Assembly (NCBI RefSeq): GCF_003597395.2
Contig: NC_133770.1
Location: 94,383,279 to 94,447,278, forward strand
Source of the DNA: Chelonoidis abingdonii
Lineage: Eukaryota; Chordata; Testudines; Testudinidae
DNA: 64,000 nt
Direction: 5' to 3'
Positions 58,054-64,000 of this stretch are shown here, piece by piece. The notes beneath the pieces were generated by a model. The model saw nothing but the letters and a program-made list of their open reading frames with translations, did no database searches and was not told the origin of the DNA. Both the position numbers and the translations under genes were made by a program. The stretch's first letter is position 1; the number at the start of each line of letters is the position of its first letter.

Positions 58054-58111
58054 GGGTCCGATCCTACAAACGCTGATGTGAGAAGTCGTCTGGGTTTGTA
58101 GGATCGGGCCC
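58054..58111. repeat. 58-bp palindromic MITE
   Basis: GGGTCCGATCCTACAAAC (58054-58071) and GTTTGTAGGATCGGGCCC (58094-58111) pair at 17 of 18 positions, with a 22-nt loop. Confidence 0.8.
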
Positions 58112-59460
58112 TTAGTTGATGACTTCTCAGCTGCACGCTAGGGACACTTGCCATTTAAACAACTGTTTTATTATTTTAAAATATAAGATAGAGTCAAAAT
58201 ATTTTCTTCTTCTTACGTTTAAAAGTAATGCTGCCACTGTCGGTTACACAGAGGCAAATCTGTCCTTACTCGGGCAATGAGTTTCAGAAGGAGTTTCCAG
58301 CACGACATATATCGAAACAAGCAACATCCGTCATTTCCCTTGAAATCGTACAGTTGTGCTAACATGATATTCTCCCTCAACCTACCCCCCAGATAACTTG
58401 GGATTTGCGTCTGATTCCATCCCTCCATCCCCGCCCCGCTTTGCTTATGTTATCTAGTCGCCTTTAAGCGATTTTCATGTGCCTACAGACAGAATAATCA
58501 CCCATTATTGTGATACACTATAGCCTGCCTGCCAAAACTACTGCTGCAGAATTCTGGTGCCATTGACTTGTGAAGTCTTGTCTGTTAAACTTTCTGGTCA
58601 TAATCGCAAGTCCCAAAATCTTCCCATGAGCTGGAATTACATTTTTCCGGTTTTCAGGTCCAGTCTATATTATCAGCTGCAAGGTATCCACTGCCTGCTA
58701 TTTTTTTGTGAGGTATTTATATGCAGAGAGGGGAGACAAGCATATTTGTCAAGATCAAAATAATGTATCCTTTAATGGGGTATTACCGAAACCTTGCTTT
58801 TGATGTGTGCTGACACGGACACAATAGAGCATGTTCATGTCTTCTACATGCATTGCCACTTTAGAATAAAAATGTCACGCGAAAACATCACAAATAGCTA
58901 CCACTCTATTCTTCTGTATCTGGAGTAATCTAATCTCGTCAGCTAGCGCTCGATTCAAGCCTCATCTTTTTCCCCTCGATGTACATAATTCTATATACAG
59001 CTCTGTCCTCCGGATTTATTATCCCACTAGATTGTTTGGTTTCGAAATAAAACCAGGCTGAAATCTATTTCTGAAATTGATATAGCATTTCCAGTCCACC
59101 GATCGCACATCGGGCTGCGCCAGCTCATCAAAAACCCAGCTAACCTATATCCAATTTCACAACAAAAACACCTCAATGTCACCTATACCGAGAAGGTGGC
59201 TTATTGGAGCAAAATGCGAGGCGTTTTAAACCTATTAGGTATCTCCCAGATGCAAATCCAATGGTGGAAAGAGAAAGGCTCTATTAAGACCCGAGGGTTG
59301 ACAATTAGATTATAGTCCAATTGCCAGTGGATAATGTGCTAAAAGCTTTCCCACTTAGTGTAACTCCTTACTGAAAATTATTCACACTTTGCAGGCTACT
59401 GCACTCCTACACAGGAGACGTCTTTGTCTATGGAGACAGTGGACAGGCAACCATCATAGT

Positions 59461-59494
59461 TTCTCTCTCTTTCTTTCTCTCTCTCTCTCTCATA
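59461..59494. repeat. CT-rich microsatellite
   Basis: An imperfect (TC)n run with TTTCTTTC interruptions. Confidence 0.85.
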
Positions 59495-61609
59495 CACACT
59501 CACAATTCATTAAACACATATGCAAAAAGCAATAAAGCAAATGTTTATATGGTGAATGCATACGCTGTGCATGTACTGATAGTTATTTGTATCTATGCAC
59601 CTACACATATATAAATACGTATATGTGTATGTGTGCTCAAACGCGTACAATATATGTGTACAAACATGGAGATAGAATGGGTGATGTACGTGAAATGCTC
59701 CTTGTCTAGCTCCATTGTTTGTACATTTTATACAAAGTTTACATCTAACATTGAAGTGATGACATTTTTATAAAGCTATTTAAATACAATCCAGCTTTTG
59801 CCACTATAAAATCGGCAATGTTTTGAAACAGTCACTGCAGATGATCCAATATATATCAAAGCCGTGTACTTGGATTTCTCTGTTTCACTATTTAATTAAA
59901 CGTTCTAAGATTTCGAGTGAAAGTTTAATGTAAATATTAGGATTTTTGTTTTGGTTTAAGGGTAATTATTTGAAAGGCTGCGAGGGACCTATAAAATATG
60001 ATCTTGCTAAGTACAGACTATAGGTACAGTTTTTTACCTAGAGGAAGTTGTTTTCCCTTTCTATCAAGACAGATTTTTAATCAGTTGAAATGGTTTTTTG
60101 AAAGAATTGTGTCAGTTCTGCAAAATGTAAACTGTACGATCGCCAGTGATATGTGTTTTATATAATGCAATCAATGAATACACACTATACAACCAAAATA
60201 GCATTAGGATTACAATGTTGCTGTCTGTAAGGGCTTTGTTAGACAGCACTAGCAATAAAGAAAAATCCAAGAATTAATCACGGATACTAAGAATTAAAAC
60301 CTTTGGAGATTTGCTGGTTAAAAAAAACCAATTCAAATAACAACTGATCATACCGCAATATACCTTTTCCCATCTTAGTTAAAATGTCGTCACATCCACC
60401 CCGTTAGTACTTATTTCAGCTAGAGGACGGTATTGTTGACTGATAAGACAAATTTATTAACATAATTTAAACTTCAAATATGAGTTTTGCTAACTTGGTT
60501 TGGTAGGAACCGCATGTTCAAAAAAGGCATCTGAAATTCATCGTGAAATGTCCCATTAACTATAGAATGTTCTTAATTAAGTCATACAGCATTTTCCCTA
60601 AGATTAATGAATTTGTCAGGAACAAATGCGAGACCTTAAATAGAGTACATTTTACTCTAGAGTACTTCAAGGGGAGATTCCCCTAAACAAGGACTGTAGG
60701 ATAAGGTGCCTAAAAATAGTGTGAGCTTCAAAGGAATATGACCATGAATTAATATTAACTGTTTGAAGTATAGAGAGTTTTGAGACTTTTTCATAATACA
60801 CATTTAAATCAAAATCTTTCTTCATTTTAGATACTTTGGACTTCGTAATATTGTATGATTGATAATCATGTTTTTAAGTTAGTTAACGGTTAGACTTGTG
60901 TATCTTTGTGTCCATTTTGTTGTAAGACTAGGTTTGACAGGTGTTTAATAATCTGTCTGTTCATCTGCCAATTTAGGATATCACTCATCAGTCAACTCGC
61001 TCATAATGAAAGGCAGGTTACGTGCCACATTTTAAAATCCCCATCAGCAACTTACCTTTCGGTCAAAAAGTCACAGCACTAAACTCATTGCTTTTATGTG
61101 TGCTACAAAGTGGTGGGAAAGAAAGTGTGTCTGCGGTGTGTCCGTTAGACTCGTAGGAAAAACGCATTACCAAAATGCACTACCAAGCCCATTTTTATTG
61201 TCTAACGTGACTTTCCCCTGCCTAACTCTTTATATATTGAGGATACGGCAGAAAGAAAGCGACAAGCGAAGAAACAAAGCCACCCAAACTGGTTTGACAG
61301 GGGCTGTAGTTTGAATTCCCTGCTCTCCTTGTAATTTACAACCTCCAGGAAACCCCGGACTCATTAACCAGGGTCTACGAGCACATAAGCAGAGCTGGGT
61401 AAGATTTCAGGAGGACAGAGGATGCTAATACAAGGCCCCATACCGCAGGGGTTTTTTGTTTTTGTTTTTCACCCCAGCAACATTCCCATTGAGTTCCTGG
61501 GGAGTTTTGCCAGGCTGAGGGCCGACGGATCGGGCCTGCTACATTGTAGCACAGATGGGATGTCACCAGGAGGTAACCCCCGTTGGAGGATCCTAAGTCC
61601 CCTGGTTAC

Positions 61610-62140
61610 AACTAAGCGTCCCTGGCGCGCTGCCGGGGGGAGGAGCGCCGCCTCGGCCCCAGGCAAACCCGGCCCAGAATTAGCAAATCCATGCCAGGAC
61701 CCACTGGCCCCTCCCCAGCCGCCAGTTTCGCCTTCGGCCCAGGGATGTGTCATGAACGGGCCTTGGCTTCCCGCTCTGCAGCCGAGCCGCTGCGGCGACC
61801 ACCCGGCTTGCGCGGGGGAAGACGCTGCCGCAGCTCCTGCTCCCAGCCCCGCCGCCTTTGATGTGCCCCGCGGCGGGTCCCCTGCACCCCGGGCCGCCGG
61901 CTGCCCTTGCAGCAGGCACCTCCCCTCCCAGCCCCGTTAGCCGAGCTCGCTGGCGGAGGACGAACCCAGCCGCAGGCCGCCAAGCAGCGGGGAGCCACCG
62001 CTTGCCCCCTGCTGCCCGAGCAGGTTGGGAGCGCTGCGGAGGTGTCCTGTGCCCTGCCTGCTGGCCTGGCAGGACAGCCCCGCACTGCACGCGGGGGCAA
62101 TGAGCCAGGGCGCCGGGAGCTGTGGGGTTTCTGTGGCACA
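61610..62140. promoter_or_regulatory. Orphan CpG island
   Basis: About 0.5 kb of very GC- and CpG-rich sequence within an AT-rich flank, about 10 kb upstream of the TBX20 start. Both strands hold overlapping open frames of up to about 185 codons with Ala/Pro/Arg-rich composition, as expected from base composition alone. No splice-supported gene, start context or known domain was found. It may be a distal regulatory island or the promoter of an unannotated non-coding RNA. Confidence 0.5.
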
Positions 62141-62371
62141 TGGGCCTCTCCCACGAACGAAGGATCCAGGGGGCGCTGGAGATCAAGACTGGGCTGTTCC
62201 TAATACTGTGTCTCGCGAAGTGGGGATCCCAACCCAAGAGGGGGGCACAGGACTATTATAGGGGGGTCTCCAGAGCGGTGGCTGTTGGCTGGGCACCCAG
62301 CTACCAGCAGCAGCACAGAAATAAGGGTGGTGTGGTGTGAGGTTGGTTTGTCACTTTTGAGGGGGATGAGG

Positions 62372-62434
62372 GGTCATCGCAGCCTGAAATATTTTAAAAG
62401 GGGGTCCAGGCAAAAAAAAGTTTGAGAACCCCTG
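62372..62434. mobile_element. hAT right-terminus fragment
   Basis: AAAAGTTTGAGAACCCCTG is the inverse of a CAGNGGTTCTCAAACTTT hAT end. The left end was not found, so the element is truncated. Confidence 0.45.
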
Positions 62435-62439
62435 GCCTA

Positions 62440-63640
62440 GGCCAAGGGATGCCTCTTGTGGATCAAGGGCCTGACATTTTGGAGTTATTAAAGATCTCCT
62501 GGCATTTTTTGTAATTGGTGGCATGCTAGTTAGGGGCCTGGTCAAATTCCCAGTTAGGTAACCACTAGAATTGGTTGAAAATTGTGCAACAGAGAAAAAT
62601 GGGGAGAAAAAATAAAAGCTGTATTTTTCACTAATATTTTGTCAAGTAATCCCAGTTTGGAAAACTGAACCAGTTCTAACCACTTTTTACATTTTACCCC
62701 TCCACACACACTCACCCTCAGGCTGATTGGCAGACAAATGGTTCCTGGAGCCCTTCCTCCTGGGGTGCAGAACAAAAACATTTAAAGGACTGTTCAGGAA
62801 GGGGCTAGCGTTTGGGTGGAATAGGTAGGTCTGGATGTTATGTCCCTTTCCAAGTTCCTTACAAAAATAGCGGGATACAGTATTCTTCACTCTCTGTCCC
62901 AAACTCTTGAATAGTGTTGAACAGTTAAAGGTAGTTACATTTCAGTGATGGGTAAAGTGATCCTTATGTAATCTTTATATAGCAGTTTACAAGGCACATT
63001 CGGATCCTCCTGGATGAAAAATGGTATACAATCATATACTACTGTGTAGGTGAGAGAATAATTCAACTTCAAATGTGTATGTACCCAGCTAGAAACGGAC
63101 TTCAGTATTGTCGCATTTATTTTATATGTTAGATTTATAAAAATATGGACAGAATTCTTAAAACCAAAGGGCCTAATTGTAAATGTTTTGTCCCTTTCTT
63201 AAGATATTTTCTTCTTCCTGTTTTTTTCCCTCCAGTCTAGATTGCAGCTCTACCAAATCTCATTCATTTGACAAAAGGATACATATTTATGTTTGGATAA
63301 ATTTTAAAGTACCTGTCTCCGGGGCAGAAGCTGTTTGCTGGAGTATTTCAATGAGACTTAAAAATCTCATCTCATTTATGAGTTTTGGAGGGCTCAGGCT
63401 GTCATGTCTGGGCAGGAATGTGTGTGTGCCTCTTCTCACCATGTTTTTCAGGATTGGACTCCCAATTGTGTTTTAACACAATAAGTCAGAAAACCAGATC
63501 CTTTTTTGCAGGGTTATGTTTTTTCCTTCTCCGATCAGATGCCTGGGCATTTCTGGGAGTTTGTTTAAGCAGCTGCCAGATAAGCTGCCTCGGGGACTAT
63601 CGGGTGGACTATCTGCTACTGGGTCATGCAATTGCACAGT
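62440..63640. other. Unannotated AT-rich flank
   Basis: No gene, RNA or identifiable repeat is seen here. Confidence 0.5.
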
Positions 63641-64000
63641 AGGGCTGGTTAGAAAATGTGTAAACAATTTTGGAATGATTTTCATATTTTTTAATTAGAA
63701 ATGTTTGATTTTTTTTGTGTGGATTTGTTTTAATTGCATTTTCCCCTCAAGGTTTCTTGAAATTCACTTATTTATTTTTCATCATTTTTCATTTTCAAAG
63801 TATAGTTTTGTTAGTTTGGTCACGCGGTGGGATTTTTAAAAAGTATTTCAAAATTTAAAAAATGATGTTTGCAATTCTTTATATAAAAATAAGTGACAAA
63901 TCACAAATTGAGAAATTTTTCAAAGTTATATTTAGAAAACCTTTTTAAAAAAATCAAGTGGTATTTTTGATGAAAAAGTTGTTCTTAAAGTTTCAGCCAG
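63641..64000. repeat. AT-rich MITE-like element reaching the window edge
   Basis: Starts AGGGCTGGTTAGAAAATGTG and closes near the edge with AAAGTTTCAGCCAG, an approximate inverted terminus (GGCTGG...CAGCC). The interior is runs of A and T. A related fragment is at 9986. It may continue beyond 64000. Confidence 0.45.

Larger units (their letters stand above)
57504..61600. other. Distal upstream flank, mostly single-copy looking
   Basis: Contains one palindromic MITE (58054-58111), a fold-back remnant at about 57775-57830, a CT microsatellite at 59461-59494 and TA/CA-rich sequence at 59600-59660. 58700-61300 otherwise shows no repeat I recognise and no coding signal. Confidence 0.55.

Noticed and set aside
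59461..59494. Possible regulatory GAGA-type tract
   Set aside because: An ordinary CT microsatellite; nothing else supports function.
61422..62237. Open frames of 172 and 185 codons on opposite strands
   Set aside because: They overlap within a CpG island, are Ala/Pro/Arg/Gly-rich, lack any domain and arise in several frames at once, as GC-rich DNA predicts.
1..64000. CRISPR arrays, operons, toxin or phage genes
   Set aside because: No regularly spaced direct repeats or bacterial gene structure; the DNA is a vertebrate genome.

Overview
The window is vertebrate nuclear DNA, most likely from a turtle (Testudines, probably a cryptodire). It carries one large split gene in a sea of interspersed repeats. 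The lineage call rests on the repeats: a CR1 LINE 3' end, two tRNA-derived SINEs with CR1-like tails, short palindromic MITEs, hAT and Harbinger-like DNA transposons, LTR fragments, and Penelope-like elements with hammerhead-ribozyme motifs. There is no bacterial or organellar sequence.

The only protein-coding gene I can support is TBX20, the cardiac T-box transcription factor, on the minus strand. All eight coding exons were located by eye with GT-AG borders and matching phases (51533 to 8722). They join into an uninterrupted reading frame of 441 codons plus stop, close to the roughly 447 residues of the mammalian protein. The order is: exon 1 with an eh1-like FSIAALM motif, exons 2-6 with the T-box, exons 7-8 with the Ser/Thr-rich C-terminal region. 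The predicted promoter and 5'UTR lie in a CpG-rich block near 51.53-52.3 kb, and a second CpG-rich block covers exon 2.

Layout: 0-2 kb, a decayed Penelope-like retroelement with a hammerhead motif; 2-8.7 kb, the 3' flank of TBX20 with an inverted pair of related repeats; 8.7-51.5 kb, TBX20, whose introns hold hAT-like elements with 8-bp target duplications, LTRs, SINEs, a CR1, a decayed L2-type LINE and a nested MITE pair; 52.3-64 kb, the upstream flank, with a second hammerhead copy at 57.4 kb whose catalytic core is intact, a GC/CpG-rich island at 61.6-62.2 kb with no recognisable gene, and AT-rich repeat at the end.

The most interesting items are the hammerhead/Penelope remnants and a TBX20 exon-6 donor whose GTAA supplies an in-frame stop if intron 6 is retained. 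Most other open frames are chance or GC-driven and were not annotated. Repeat family names come from recall of typical turtle sequences, not from a database search.
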